Program-made: the position numbers and the translations under genes
DNA from: Massilia sp. ST3
Lineage (GTDB): Bacteria; Pseudomonadota; Gammaproteobacteria; Burkholderiales; Burkholderiaceae_D
Length of the DNA stretch: 64,000 nucleotides
Direction of reading: 5' to 3'
Assembly (NCBI RefSeq): GCF_018119405.1
Contig: NZ_JAGPWC010000008.1
Coordinates: 1 to 64,000, forward strand
Notes under the pieces: model-generated
The model's database searches: none
Seen by the model: the letters and a program-made list of their open reading frames with translations, nothing else
Told to the model about the DNA's origin: nothing
Shown: one piece after another, positions 26,091 to 35,293 of the stretch
Layout: every line of letters starts with the position of its first letter
Numbering within the stretch: position 1 is the stretch's first letter

Positions 26091-26972
26091 ATGAAAAAGA
26101 TTCTCGCTGCCGCAATGGGCGCGGCCCTCAGCTTCGGCGCTTCGGCAGCCCCGGCAACGTCCCTCCCACCGGGTCCGATCTACCTGAAGTTCTCGGGCCA
26201 GGAACAAATCGCTGTGAACGGCGCCACCACCTACGCTGGCACCAAGGAAATCAACTGGGGCGTGTTCCTCGTCTCGACCCTGGAAGTCGGCAGCGTCAAC
26301 ACCCCGCACGACCAGATCGATCCGACCGGCGACATCTTCTTCGTCAGCGGCCAGAAGAACGGCGCGGACAAGGGCGGCCAGATCACCGGCATGTTCTACG
26401 GCATCGAAGCGGGCACTCCGTCGGGCATCAACCCGCAGACCGGCCAGTCGCTGAACCCGTTCCCGGCCACCAAGGGCTACATGGACCTGTACTGGCGCGA
26501 CCTGAACACCATGACCAAGACCACCCTGGCCGGTTCGGCCGCCGGCGTGCGTTGCGGTTTCGACTGCGCCAACGGCTACACCCAGGGCACCTTCCTGGGC
26601 CGCCTGTTCTTCGACACCGGCATGGACATCGGCAACCCGACCAACACCATCGTCGGCAGCTCGACCCCGAGCAGCAACGGCTTCTCGGGCCAGGCTGACT
26701 CGTACGCGTCGGTCGACACCAGCGTGAAGGGCCTGTGGACCGATCAACTGAACTCGGACTACTTCAGCAACTATCTGGGCCTGCGCGACCTGCGCTTCAA
26801 GAACAGCTACAACTACAACCCGAACTGGAGCAACGGCGCCAACATCCTGGGCGCACGCGTCGACGATCCGGGCCAGGCATACGCTCTGCCGGAACCGGGC
26901 GCGCTGTCGCTGATGGGCCTGGCCATGGTCGGCATGGGCGCCGTCCTGCGCCGCCGCCAGAAGCAGGCTTAA
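26091..26972 (+). CDS. PEP-CTERM sorting domain protein
   Basis: A 293-residue exported protein. The signal peptide ends near GASA-AP; the mature domain is rich in Gly, Ser, Thr and Asn with two cysteines (VRCGFDCANG). The C-terminus is a textbook PEP-CTERM: LPEPGALSLMGLAMVGMGA then RRRQKQA, the substrate signal for exosortase. Codon use is strongly biased and AGGAG precedes the ATG, so it is probably highly expressed. A sigma-54 promoter lies upstream and an intrinsic terminator follows, making a single-gene unit. Role of the central domain unknown. Confidence 0.9.
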   Translation: MKKILAAAMGAALSFGASAAPATSLPPGPIYLKFSGQEQIAVNGATTYAGTKEINWGVFLVSTLEVGSVNTPHDQIDPTGDIFFVSGQKNGADKGGQITGMFYGIEAGTPSGINPQTGQSLNPFPATKGYMDLYWRDLNTMTKTTLAGSAAGVRCGFDCANGYTQGTFLGRLFFDTGMDIGNPTNTIVGSSTPSSNGFSGQADSYASVDTSVKGLWTDQLNSDYFSNYLGLRDLRFKNSYNYNPNWSNGANILGARVDDPGQAYALPEPGALSLMGLAMVGMGAVLRRRQKQA

Positions 26973-27000
26973 TCAGCCCGCACTGCGCGAACGCTGCAAG

Positions 27001-27022
27001 AAAAGGCCCCTCGGGGCCTTTT
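27001..27022 (+). terminator. Intrinsic terminator after the PEP-CTERM gene
   Basis: AAAAGGCCCC-TC-GGGGCCTTTT, a perfect inverted repeat with flanking A and T runs, 28 nt after the stop. Confidence 0.88.
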
Positions 27023-27130
27023 CCCGTTTACGGCTGCGAAAAAGGTGGCTGGCCTACATTCGGTGCGTGACTTAACCGAGCCGACCAACCGGCCAGTGTA
27101 AGGTTGCCCTTCATTCAATGGGGGATGGCC

Positions 27131-27637
27131 ATGGAACTTCACCAGCAGTACCCGGTCCGGCTGCGCATCAACGGCCAGGATCGCAGCTTCGACGTCCAGT
27201 CCTGGGTCAGCCTGCTCGACCTGCTGCGCGAACGCGCGGGACTGACCGGCACCAAGAAAGGCTGCGACCACGGCCAATGTGGCGCCTGCACGGTACTGGT
27301 CGGCGGCAAACGCATCAATTCCTGCCTGACCCTGGCCGTCATGCACGACGGCCACGAGGTCACCACGGTCGAGGGCCTGGCCGACGGCGAGCGCCTTCAT
27401 CCCCTGCAGCGGGCCTTCATCGACCACGACGCCTTCCAGTGCGGCTACTGCACCCCGGGGCAGCTGTGCTCGGCCGCCGGGCTGATCGCCGAAGGCCAGG
27501 CCGGCAACCGCGACGAGGTGCGCGAACTCATGAGCGGCAACCTGTGCCGCTGCGGCGCCTATCCCCAGATCGCGGACGCGGTCTGCGAGGTGCTCGGCCT
27601 TGCCCAGGCGCCAGCGGGCGCGAAGGCGGCGCCATGA
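27131..27637 (+). CDS. paoA: Aldehyde oxidoreductase [2Fe-2S] subunit (PaoA/XdhC-type small subunit)
   Basis: A 168-residue iron-sulfur subunit of a molybdenum hydroxylase. A plant-ferredoxin-like domain holds the first cluster (Cys45, 50, 53 and 65 in GCDHGQCGAC and NSC) and the helical domain holds the second (Cys104, 107, 139, 141 in QCGYCTPGQ and CRC). E. coli PaoA carries a Tat signal for periplasmic export; none is present here, so this enzyme is probably cytoplasmic. The start at 27131 has GGGGGA upstream; ATG 27125 is the alternative. Its stop overlaps the next start. Confidence 0.9.
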   Translation: MELHQQYPVRLRINGQDRSFDVQSWVSLLDLLRERAGLTGTKKGCDHGQCGACTVLVGGKRINSCLTLAVMHDGHEVTTVEGLADGERLHPLQRAFIDHDAFQCGYCTPGQLCSAAGLIAEGQAGNRDEVRELMSGNLCRCGAYPQIADAVCEVLGLAQAPAGAKAAP

Positions 27638-28647
27638 AGCCCTTCGCCTTCACGCAGCCGCGCGACCTGGACGGCGCCCTGGCGGCCCTCGCGGCCGGCG
27701 CGCGCCCGGTCGCGGGCGGCACCAACCTGCTCGACCTGATGAAGGAAGGCGTCATGGCGCCGCCCGGGCTGGTCGACATCAATGGCCTCGGCCTGGACGC
27801 CATCGAGACCTCGGCCGAGGGCGGCCTGCGCCTGGGCGCCCTGGCGCGCAACGCCGACACCGCCTACCACCCGCTGGTGCGCAAGCGCTACCCGCTGCTC
27901 GGCGCCGCGATCCTGGCCGGCGCCTCGCCCCAGCTGCGCAACATGGCAAGCGACGGCGGCAACCTGATGCAGCGCACCCGCTGCGTCTACTTCTACGACG
28001 TCGGCACGCCCTGCAACAAGCGCGAACCGGGCAGCGGCTGTCCGGCGCGCGAGGGCCTGAACCGCCAGCACGCCATCCTGGGAACCAGCGAGCACTGCAT
28101 CGCCACCCATCCCTCGGACATGTGCGTCGCGCTGCGCGCCCTGGACGCGACGGTGCACGTGCGCTCGCAGCGCGGCACCCGCAGCATCGCCTTCGCCGAC
28201 TTCCACCGCCTGCCGGGCGACCGGCCCGAGCTCGACAACACCCTGGAGCCGGGCGAGCTGATCACCCACCTGACCCTGCCCGAGGCCGACCGCTTCGCCG
28301 GCCACGCGTACTACCTCAAGGTGCGCGACCGCCTGTCCTATGCCTTCGCGCTGGTGTCGGTGGCGGCCGCCCTCGACCTGGCGCCGGGCCGGCGCATCCG
28401 CGCCGCCCGCATTGCCCTCGGCGGCGTCGCCCACAAGCCCTGGCGGGTGGAGGAAGCCGAGGCGGCGCTCGAGGGCAAGGAAGCCGGCGAGGACGCTTTC
28501 GGGGCCGCGGCCGACCTGATCCTGCGCGGCGCCCAGGGCCATGGCCAGAACGATTTCAAGATTACGCTGGCGCGCAACGCCATCGTCCAGGCCCTCGCCC
28601 GCGCCGCGCGCGGCACGGCCTGTCAGCCCGAGGGAGAAGCGCAATGA
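27634..28647 (+). CDS. paoB: Aldehyde oxidoreductase FAD-binding subunit with extra Fe-S site
   Basis: A 337-residue flavoprotein subunit of the xanthine dehydrogenase family. The FAD loop is PVAGGTNLLDLMKEG. Between residues 117 and 155 four cysteines (Cys117, 127, 136, 155, in RCVYFYDVG, PCNKR, GCPAR and EHCIAT) match the additional [4Fe-4S] insertion of PaoB-type subunits, which ordinary xanthine dehydrogenase lacks. ATGA overlaps join it to both neighbours, so the three subunits are translationally coupled. Confidence 0.9.
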   Translation: MKPFAFTQPRDLDGALAALAAGARPVAGGTNLLDLMKEGVMAPPGLVDINGLGLDAIETSAEGGLRLGALARNADTAYHPLVRKRYPLLGAAILAGASPQLRNMASDGGNLMQRTRCVYFYDVGTPCNKREPGSGCPAREGLNRQHAILGTSEHCIATHPSDMCVALRALDATVHVRSQRGTRSIAFADFHRLPGDRPELDNTLEPGELITHLTLPEADRFAGHAYYLKVRDRLSYAFALVSVAAALDLAPGRRIRAARIALGGVAHKPWRVEEAEAALEGKEAGEDAFGAAADLILRGAQGHGQNDFKITLARNAIVQALARAARGTACQPEGEAQ

Positions 28648-30950
28648 CCGACCTGATTCCAGAACTGCGCACACCGACCGCTCCCGAGGGAACCGGGCGG
28701 GTACGGGCCGGCATGGCGGTCGCGCGCGTCGACGGGCGCGACAAGGTCACCGGCGCCGCCCGCTACGCCGCCGAACATCCCGCACCGGACTTGTGCTACG
28801 GGGTGGCCGTCAACAGCACCATCGCGCGCGGCCGGATCCTGCGCATCGACCTGGTCGACGCCCTCACGGCCCATGGCGTGATCGCCATCCTCACGCACGA
28901 GAACCGGCCGAAGATGCGCGGCGCCGACCTGGCCTACAAGGACATGACGGCCCCCGGCGGTTCGCCCTTCCGCCCCCTGTACAGCGACCGCATCTTCTAC
29001 AGCGGCCAGCCGGTGGCGCTGGTGGTGGCCAGCAGCTTCGAGGCGGCGCGCCATGCCGCGGCGCTGGTGCGCGTCACCTACGAGACCGAGGAGCACCAGA
29101 CCGACCTGCTGGCCTCGCTCGGCCAGGCCTACGAGCCACGCCCGATGAAGGCGGGCTTTACGCCCCCGGGCTCCACGGGCGACGCCGCCCAGGCCTTCGA
29201 AGCCGCGCCGGTGAAGATCGACGCCGAATACTACGCCGGGGTCGAGCACCACAATCCGATGGAAATGCATGCCTCGACCGTGGTGCGCGACGAGGGCGGC
29301 CACCTGACCATCTACGACAAGACCCAAAGCTCGCAGAACTGCCGCTGGTATGTCTCGCACGTGTTCGGCCTGTCGAAGAACAAGGTCACGGTGCGCAACC
29401 CCTACGTGGGCGGCGCCTTCGGTTCCGGCCTGCGCCCCCAGTACCAGCTGCCGCTGGCCGTGATGGCCGCGCTCAAGCTCAAGCGCTCGGTGCGGGTGGT
29501 GCTGACCCGCCAGCAGATGTTCAGCTTCGGCCACCGTCCCGAGACCTGGCAGCGGGTGCGCCTGGCGGCCGACCGCGACGGGCGCCTGCAGGCCATCCTG
29601 CACGAGGCGATCCAGGAGACCTCGCGCCTCGAGGACTACGTCGAGGTGGTGGTCAACTGGTCGGGCCAGCTCTACGCCTGCGAGAACATCGCGCTCGGCT
29701 ACAAGCTGGTGGCCCACGACCGCCACTCGCCGATCGACATGCGCGCGCCGGGCGCGGCCCACGGCGTGCACGCGCTCGAGGTGGCGATGGACGAACTGGC
29801 CTGGGCGCTGAAGATGGACCCGCTGGCGCTGCGCCTGAAGAACTATGCCGACGTCGCGCCGATCGAGGGCAAGCCCTTCTCCACCAAGGCGCTGCGCGAG
29901 TGCTACCGCCTGGGCGCCGAGCGCTTCGGCTGGGAGAAGCGGCCCCTGGCGCCGCGCAGCACGCGCGAAGGCGACGAGCTGGTCGGCTGGGGCATGGCCA
30001 CCGGCGTCTGGGATTCGCTGGTGATGGTGGCGCGCGTCTCGGCCGAGCTGCGCGCCGACGGCCGCCTGGTGGTGTCGAGCGCGGCCTCGGACATCGGCAC
30101 CGGCACCTATACCGTGATGGCCATGATCGCGGCCGAAGCCATGGGCCTGCCGCTCGAGCGCGTCACCTTCCAGCTGGGCGACTCGACCCTGCCGCTGGCG
30201 CCGGTCGAGGGCGGGTCCTCGCACGTGACCACGGTCGGCGGCGGCGTGGTGGGCGCCTGCGACAAGCTCAAACGCCGCCTGCTGCGCCTGGCCCAGGCCC
30301 TGCCCGATTCGCCCTTCGCCAGGGCGCGCCTGCGCGACGTCGACTTCGACGACGGCGCCATGGTGCTGCGCAAGGATCCGGCGCGCCGCCTCGACCTGGC
30401 GGAGCTGCTGGCGGCCTCGAAGCTGGACCGCGTCGAGGAAAAATACCTGATGACACCGCAAATGCTCAAGCAGCGCAAGTACACCCGCGCGGTGCACTCG
30501 GCGGTGTTCTGCGAGGTCAGGGTCAACGAAGCCCTCGGCATGGTGCGGGTCACGCGCGTGGTGAGCGCGGTGGCGGCCGGGCGCATCATCAATGCGAAGA
30601 CGGCGGCCAGCCAGGTCAGCGGGGGCGTGGTCTGGGGCATCAGCCAGGCCCTGCACGAGGAAACCCACACCGACCACCGCTTCGGCCGCTTCATGAACCA
30701 CAACTACGCCGAGTACCACGTAGCCGTGAATGCCGATATCCACGACATCGAGGTCCTGTTCGCCGAAGAGGACGACCGGGTGGTCAGCAAGCAGCTGGGC
30801 GCCAAGGGCGTGGGCGAGATCGGCATCGTCGGGGTGGCCGCGGCGGTGTCGAACGCGATCTTCCACGCCACCGGCAAGCGCCTGCGCAGCACGCCGCTCA
30901 CGCCCGACAAGCTGCTGCTCGGCGAGCCCTTCCTGCCGGCCGCGCGCTGA
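28644..30950 (+). CDS. paoC: Aldehyde oxidoreductase molybdenum-binding subunit
   Basis: A 768-residue catalytic subunit binding the molybdenum cytosine dinucleotide cofactor. Visible landmarks are RVDGRDKVTGAARYAAE at the N-terminus, YVGGAFGSGLRPQYQ, DMRAPGAAHG and the C-terminal GAKGVGEIGIVG with the probable base Glu725. The physiological aldehyde is unknown; PaoABC in E. coli oxidises aromatic aldehydes. No XdhC/PaoD-type cofactor chaperone gene follows, unlike E. coli. A 16-bp terminator hairpin ends the unit. Confidence 0.9.
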   Translation: MTDLIPELRTPTAPEGTGRVRAGMAVARVDGRDKVTGAARYAAEHPAPDLCYGVAVNSTIARGRILRIDLVDALTAHGVIAILTHENRPKMRGADLAYKDMTAPGGSPFRPLYSDRIFYSGQPVALVVASSFEAARHAAALVRVTYETEEHQTDLLASLGQAYEPRPMKAGFTPPGSTGDAAQAFEAAPVKIDAEYYAGVEHHNPMEMHASTVVRDEGGHLTIYDKTQSSQNCRWYVSHVFGLSKNKVTVRNPYVGGAFGSGLRPQYQLPLAVMAALKLKRSVRVVLTRQQMFSFGHRPETWQRVRLAADRDGRLQAILHEAIQETSRLEDYVEVVVNWSGQLYACENIALGYKLVAHDRHSPIDMRAPGAAHGVHALEVAMDELAWALKMDPLALRLKNYADVAPIEGKPFSTKALRECYRLGAERFGWEKRPLAPRSTREGDELVGWGMATGVWDSLVMVARVSAELRADGRLVVSSAASDIGTGTYTVMAMIAAEAMGLPLERVTFQLGDSTLPLAPVEGGSSHVTTVGGGVVGACDKLKRRLLRLAQALPDSPFARARLRDVDFDDGAMVLRKDPARRLDLAELLAASKLDRVEEKYLMTPQMLKQRKYTRAVHSAVFCEVRVNEALGMVRVTRVVSAVAAGRIINAKTAASQVSGGVVWGISQALHEETHTDHRFGRFMNHNYAEYHVAVNADIHDIEVLFAEEDDRVVSKQLGAKGVGEIGIVGVAAAVSNAIFHATGKRLRSTPLTPDKLLLGEPFLPAAR

Positions 30951-30956
30951 AGACAC

Positions 30957-30996
30957 GGGCCGGCGCGGACGGCCGGGCCCGTCCGCGCCGGCCCTT
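30957..30996 (+). terminator. GC-rich terminator after the aldehyde oxidoreductase operon
   Basis: A perfect 16-bp stem (30957-30972 with 30979-30994) and 6-nt loop begins six bases after the paoC stop and is followed by TTATCAATTT. It should separate this operon from the Tct genes. Confidence 0.75.
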
Positions 30997-31131
30997 ATCA
31001 ATTTCTCTACATCCCTGGCGATGCGCCATCCGTAGTTTCCCCTAGTTGCATAAGCATATACACTCTGGTACAACCGTCCTGCGTACCTACGCGCTGCCAA
31101 ATCAACAATACCGAGATCAGAGGACGACACC

Positions 31132-32106
31132 ATGAAATTCAAAACGATGTGCACCGTCGCGTGCATGGCGCTGTTCGGCGCTGGCCTGGCCCAGGCCCAA
31201 ACCTACCCGACCAAGACCATCACCATGATCGTGCCCTTCGCGGCCGGCGGCCCGACCGACACGGTGGCGCGCCTGGTGGCCCAGTCGATGGGCAACACCC
31301 TGAAGCAGCAGATCATCATCGAGAACGTGGGCGGCGCCGGCGGCACCATCGGCGCGGCGCGCGCCGCCAAGGCCGCCCCGGACGGCTACACCCTGTTCCT
31401 GCACCACATCGGCCACTCCACCGCGCCGTCGCTGTACCGCAAGCTGAGCTACAACGCGGTCACCGATTTCGAGCCGGTCGGCCTGGTCACCGACGTGCCC
31501 ATGACCCTGGTGGCGCGCAAGGACTTCCCGGCCAAGGACTTCAAGGAAATGCTGGCCTACGTGAAGGCCAACAAGGACAAGGTCACCTACGCCCACGCCG
31601 GCCTGGGCGCGGCATCGCACCTGTGCGGCATGCTGCTCCAGACCGCCATCGGCGTCGACCTGACCACGGTCGCCTACAAGGGTACCGGCCCGGCCATGAA
31701 CGACCTGCTGGGCGGCCAGGTGGACCTGATGTGCGACCAGACCACCAACACCACCAGCCAGATCAAGGGCGGCAAGATCAAGGCCTATGGCGTCACCACC
31801 AAGGCCCCGCTGGCGGCCCTGCCGGGCGTGCCGACGCTCGCCAGCGCCGGCCTGCCGAACTTCGAGGTCGCCGTGTGGCACGGCCTGTACGCGCCGAAGG
31901 GCACCCCGAAGGCCGTGGTCGACACCCTGTCGAACGCCCTGCGCGCCGCGCTCAAGGATCCCGTCGTCAAGCAGCGCTTCGCCGACCTGGGCACCGAACC
32001 GGTGGCCGACGAACGCGCCCGTCCGGAGGCCCTGCGCACCCACCTGAAGGCCGAGATCGACCGCTGGAGCCCGATCATCAAGAAAGCCGGCACCTACGCC
32101 GACTAA
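31132..32106 (+). CDS. Tripartite tricarboxylate transporter substrate-binding protein (Bug/TctC)
   Basis: A 324-residue periplasmic binding protein of the Bug family that dominates beta-proteobacterial genomes. The signal peptide ends at AQAQ-T; the mature start YPTKTITMIVPFAAGGPTDT is the family signature, followed by ENVGGAGGTIGA and PDGYTLF. It captures a carboxylate and hands it to the TctBA membrane complex encoded next. AGAGGA precedes the ATG. Ligand unknown. Confidence 0.93.
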   Translation: MKFKTMCTVACMALFGAGLAQAQTYPTKTITMIVPFAAGGPTDTVARLVAQSMGNTLKQQIIIENVGGAGGTIGAARAAKAAPDGYTLFLHHIGHSTAPSLYRKLSYNAVTDFEPVGLVTDVPMTLVARKDFPAKDFKEMLAYVKANKDKVTYAHAGLGAASHLCGMLLQTAIGVDLTTVAYKGTGPAMNDLLGGQVDLMCDQTTNTTSQIKGGKIKAYGVTTKAPLAALPGVPTLASAGLPNFEVAVWHGLYAPKGTPKAVVDTLSNALRAALKDPVVKQRFADLGTEPVADERARPEALRTHLKAEIDRWSPIIKKAGTYAD

Positions 32107-32112
32107 GACCCG

Positions 32113-32156
32113 CGGCACATCCCGGGCCGGCCGCCGGCCCGGCCCGGGATGTGCCG
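32113..32156 (+). other. Large intercistronic hairpin between TctC and TctB genes
   Basis: A perfect 17-bp stem (32113-32129 with 32140-32156), 10-nt loop, starts six bases after the TctC stop. TTAG rather than a T-run follows, so it may act as a partial terminator and 3' stabiliser that keeps binding-protein message in excess over the membrane subunits. Confidence 0.65.
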
Positions 32157-32195
32157 TTAGAATAGCAATTCGATAAGCATAAAAGGGGACCCCAC

Positions 32196-32657
32196 GTGCC
32201 TGCCTTCATCCGCCATCCGAAGAATTTCTGGATCGGCATCATCTTCATCTTCTTCGGCCTGTGCGCCGTCGTCATCGGCCAGGACTACGGCATGGGCACC
32301 GCCGGCCGCATGGGCCCGGCCTATTTCCCGGTCGTGCTCGGGGGCCTGCTGGCGCTCATCGGCGTCATCGGCGTGATCCGCTCCTTCATCCGCCACGGCG
32401 AAGCGATCGGCCGCATCCACGTCAAGGAACTGGTGCTGATCCTGGCGGCCGTGCTGCTGTTCGGCTACCTGGTGCGCAATGCCGGCCTGGTGCCCGCGGC
32501 CATCGTCCTGATCATGGTCAGCGCCTTCGCCAGCCCAAAATTCCACCTTGGCAAGACCATCGCCCTGGCCGTCGGCCTGGCGCTGTTCGCCGTGGTGCTG
32601 TTCGTCAAACTCCTCGGCCTGCCGATGCCCATCCTCGGCGCCTGGTTCGGCGGCTAA
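32196..32657 (+). CDS. Tripartite tricarboxylate transporter small membrane subunit (TctB)
   Basis: A 153-residue protein with four hydrophobic helices (FWIGIIFIFFGLCAVVIG; YFPVVLGGLLALIGVIGV; VLILAAVLLFGYLV; C-terminal pair). It matches TctB in size and in the GTAGRMGPAYFP loop. The start is a GTG at 32196 with AAGGGGA upstream. It lies between TctC and TctA genes, 16 nt from the latter. Confidence 0.9.
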   Translation: MPAFIRHPKNFWIGIIFIFFGLCAVVIGQDYGMGTAGRMGPAYFPVVLGGLLALIGVIGVIRSFIRHGEAIGRIHVKELVLILAAVLLFGYLVRNAGLVPAAIVLIMVSAFASPKFHLGKTIALAVGLALFAVVLFVKLLGLPMPILGAWFGG

Positions 32658-32673
32658 CTAAAAGAAGAACAAC

Positions 32674-34179
32674 ATGGAAATCCTCAGCAACCTCGGTCTG
32701 GGCCTCGAGACGGCCTTCACCCTCACCAACCTGATGTACTGCCTGATCGGCGTGTTCGTCGGCACCGCGGTCGGCGTGCTGCCCGGCCTGGGCCCGGTGG
32801 CGACCATCGCCATGCTGCTGCCGGCCACCTTCGGCCTGCCGCCGATCTCGGCGCTGATCATGCTGGCCGGTATCTACTACGGCGCCCAGTACGGCGGCTC
32901 GACCACGGCGATCCTGGTCAACCTGCCGGGAGAGTCGTCCTCGGTGGTGACGGCCATCGACGGCTACCAGATGGCGCGCAACGGCAATGCCGGCAAGGCC
33001 CTGGCTACCGCCGCCATCGCCTCCTTCTTCGCCGGCACCGTGGCCACCATCCTGCTGGCCCTTGCGGCGCCGCCGCTGGCCGACCTGGCCCTCAAGTTCG
33101 GCCCGGCCGAATACTTCTCGCTGATGGCGCTGGGCCTGGTGGCCTCGGTGGTGCTGGCCAGCGGCTCGCTGCTGAACGCGATCGGCATGGTGGTGCTCGG
33201 CCTGCTGCTCGGCATGGTCGGCACCGACGTCAACTCGGGCGCCGCGCGCTACACCTTCGACCTGCCGCAGCTGGCCGACGGCATCAACTTCGTGATCGTC
33301 GCGATGGGCATGTTCGGCATCGGCGAAATCGTGCGCAACCTCGAGCACGACGAGACCCGCAACCTGGTCATGAAAAAGGTCAAGGGCCTGATGCTCAACA
33401 AGGAGGACTTCAAGCGCATCATCGGCCCGGTGCTGCGCGCCACCGGCCTCGGCTCCCTGCTGGGCATCCTGCCGGGCGGCGGCGCCATGCTGGCCTCGTT
33501 CGCCTCGTACTCGATCGAGAAGAAGGTCTCGCCCAACGCCCGCAACTTCGGCAAGGGCGCGATCGAAGGCGTGGCGGCGCCCGAAGCGGCCAACAACGCC
33601 GGCGCCCAGACCTCCTTCATCCCGATGCTGACCCTGGGTATCCCGTCGAACCCGGTGATGGCGCTGATGATCGGCGCCATGATCATCCAGGGCATCCAGC
33701 CCGGTCCGGCCGTGATGACCGAGCAGCCGGCCCTGTTCTGGGGCCTGATCGTCTCGATGTGGATCGGCAACCTGTTCCTGGTGGTGCTGAACCTGCCGAT
33801 GATCGGCCTGTGGGTGCGCATGATCATGGTGCCCTACCACTTCCTGTATCCGGCGATCCTGATGTTCTGCGCGATCGGCGTGTTCAGCCTGAACAACAGC
33901 GAGTTCGACGTCGGCCTGATGGCGGTGTTCGGCCTGCTCGGCTACTTCTGCGCCAAGCTGGGCGCCGAGCCGGCGCCGATGCTGCTGGGCTTCATCATCG
34001 GCCCGATGATGGAGGAATACCTGCGCCGCGCCCTGCTGCTGTCGCGCGGCGACCCGATGGTGTTCGTGGAGCGTCCGATCAGCGCCACCATGCTGGTCCT
34101 GGCCGTGATCGCGATGTCGGTGGTGCTGCTGCCCTCGCTGCGCAAGAAGCGCGAGGAAGCCTTCCACGAGGAAGAGTAA
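32674..34179 (+). CDS. Tripartite tricarboxylate transporter large membrane subunit (TctA)
   Basis: A 501-residue permease with about twelve helices. TctA hallmarks are GVLPGLGPVATIAMLLP, YYGAQYGGSTTAILVNLPGE and the matching motif in the second half, ILPGGGAMLASF with TLGIPSNPVMA. It forms the sodium-coupled channel with TctB. No TctDE sensor pair is adjacent. A bidirectional intrinsic terminator follows. Confidence 0.95.
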   Translation: MEILSNLGLGLETAFTLTNLMYCLIGVFVGTAVGVLPGLGPVATIAMLLPATFGLPPISALIMLAGIYYGAQYGGSTTAILVNLPGESSSVVTAIDGYQMARNGNAGKALATAAIASFFAGTVATILLALAAPPLADLALKFGPAEYFSLMALGLVASVVLASGSLLNAIGMVVLGLLLGMVGTDVNSGAARYTFDLPQLADGINFVIVAMGMFGIGEIVRNLEHDETRNLVMKKVKGLMLNKEDFKRIIGPVLRATGLGSLLGILPGGGAMLASFASYSIEKKVSPNARNFGKGAIEGVAAPEAANNAGAQTSFIPMLTLGIPSNPVMALMIGAMIIQGIQPGPAVMTEQPALFWGLIVSMWIGNLFLVVLNLPMIGLWVRMIMVPYHFLYPAILMFCAIGVFSLNNSEFDVGLMAVFGLLGYFCAKLGAEPAPMLLGFIIGPMMEEYLRRALLLSRGDPMVFVERPISATMLVLAVIAMSVVLLPSLRKKREEAFHEEE

Positions 34180-34214
34180 AACCCGGGGCCCCGGCCCCGC
34201 CGCCAATGAAAAAA

Positions 34215-34241
34215 GCCCGCGCATCGCTGCGCGGGCTTTTT
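34215..34241. terminator. Bidirectional intrinsic terminator between TctA and cheV
   Basis: GCCCGCGCA-TCGC-TGCGCGGGC stem of 9 bp, preceded by six As and followed by five Ts, so it can end transcription from both convergent genes. Confidence 0.93.
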
Positions 34242-34262
34242 GCGTTGGGGGAGCGGCGAGCC

Positions 34263-35222
34263 TTACTGGTTCAGGACCTTGCGCAGGGTGCGCGACAGGT
34301 CTTCGGCCGAGAACTTGGCCACGTAGGCGTCGGCGCGCACGTTCTTGACGTGCTCCTCGTTGGTGGTGCCCGACAGCGAGGAGTGGATCACCACCGGCAT
34401 GTTGCCGAAGCGGTTGGTCGACTTGATGTTGCGGCACAGGGTGAAGCCGTCCATCTCCGGCATCTCGAGGTCGGTCAGCACCATCGCGATGCGGTCGTAG
34501 ACCGTGCGGCCCTCGGCTTCGGCCGCGTTGGCGATGACATTGAGCTGGTCCCAGGCTTCCTTGCCGCTCTTGGTCATCACGAACGGCAGGCCCATGGCGT
34601 CCAGGCCCTGTTCGATCAGGGCGCGCGCGACCACCGAGTCGTCGGCCACCAGGATCACGCTGCCCGGCTTGATCTGGATCTTGGCGCCGACCGCCTGCTG
34701 GATGTTTTCCGGTTCCTGGTCGGGATTGAGCTTGCGCAGGATGGTCTCGACGTCCAGCACCTGGGCCAGGCGGCCCGGCTCGCCGCCGGCCGCATCGAGG
34801 CGCGCGATGCTGGTCACCATGCCGCTGCCGGCGCTCTGCTCGGCCGACATCACCTGGCTCCAGTCCAGGCGCACGATCTCTTCCACGCTCTCGACCGCGA
34901 AGGCCTGGGTGGTGCGGGCGAACTCGGTCACCAGCATGATGTTCAGGCCGGTCTTCGGCTTGACCCCGGCGATGGCCGGCAGGTCGAGCACCTGGATGAT
35001 CTGGCCGCGCAGGTTGACCACGCCCAGCACGTGCGGCGGCGCGCCTGCGACCGAGGTGATCGACGGCATGGCCACGATCTCGCGGATCTTGAAGACGTTG
35101 ATGCCGAACAGCTCGCTATGATCGCCGTTGTCGTCGCCGCCGAGGCGGAACAGCAGCAGCTCGAACTTGTTGGTCCCCGTCAGATTACTGCGCTCGTCGA
35201 CTTCTTGTTGAACCGATTTCAT
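34263..35222 (-). CDS. cheV: Chemotaxis protein CheV
   Basis: A 319-residue CheW-receiver fusion. Residues about 15-165 form the CheW coupling domain (FGINVFKIREIVAMP, GVVNLRGQIIQVLDLP); residues about 188-315 are a receiver with ADDSVVAR, the phospho-acceptor in VLTDLEMPEMDGF and a conserved Lys (VAKFSAEDL). CheV links chemoreceptors to CheA and adapts by phosphorylation. No other chemotaxis gene is adjacent. The ATG at 35222 follows a GGGAAA site. Confidence 0.93.
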   Translation of the reverse strand: MKSVQQEVDERSNLTGTNKFELLLFRLGGDDNGDHSELFGINVFKIREIVAMPSITSVAGAPPHVLGVVNLRGQIIQVLDLPAIAGVKPKTGLNIMLVTEFARTTQAFAVESVEEIVRLDWSQVMSAEQSAGSGMVTSIARLDAAGGEPGRLAQVLDVETILRKLNPDQEPENIQQAVGAKIQIKPGSVILVADDSVVARALIEQGLDAMGLPFVMTKSGKEAWDQLNVIANAAEAEGRTVYDRIAMVLTDLEMPEMDGFTLCRNIKSTNRFGNMPVVIHSSLSGTTNEEHVKNVRADAYVAKFSAEDLSRTLRKVLNQ

Positions 35223-35262
35223 GAGTTTCCCGATTGTGAAATTGTGATGCCTTCGGGAAAGC

Positions 35263-35293
35263 ATTCTAGACGGGTCGCGCACGCTTGGGTCAA
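35263..35293 (-). promoter_or_regulatory. Possible sigma-70 promoter of cheV
   Basis: Minus strand TTGACC (complement of 35288-35293) and TAGAAT (complement of 35263-35268) with a long 19-base spacer. Both boxes match five of six, but the spacing is above optimum. Confidence 0.3.

Noticed and set aside
28623-31166. An 847-residue minus-strand frame opposite the aldehyde oxidoreductase genes
   Set aside because: Antisense shadow of paoC with no recognisable domain.
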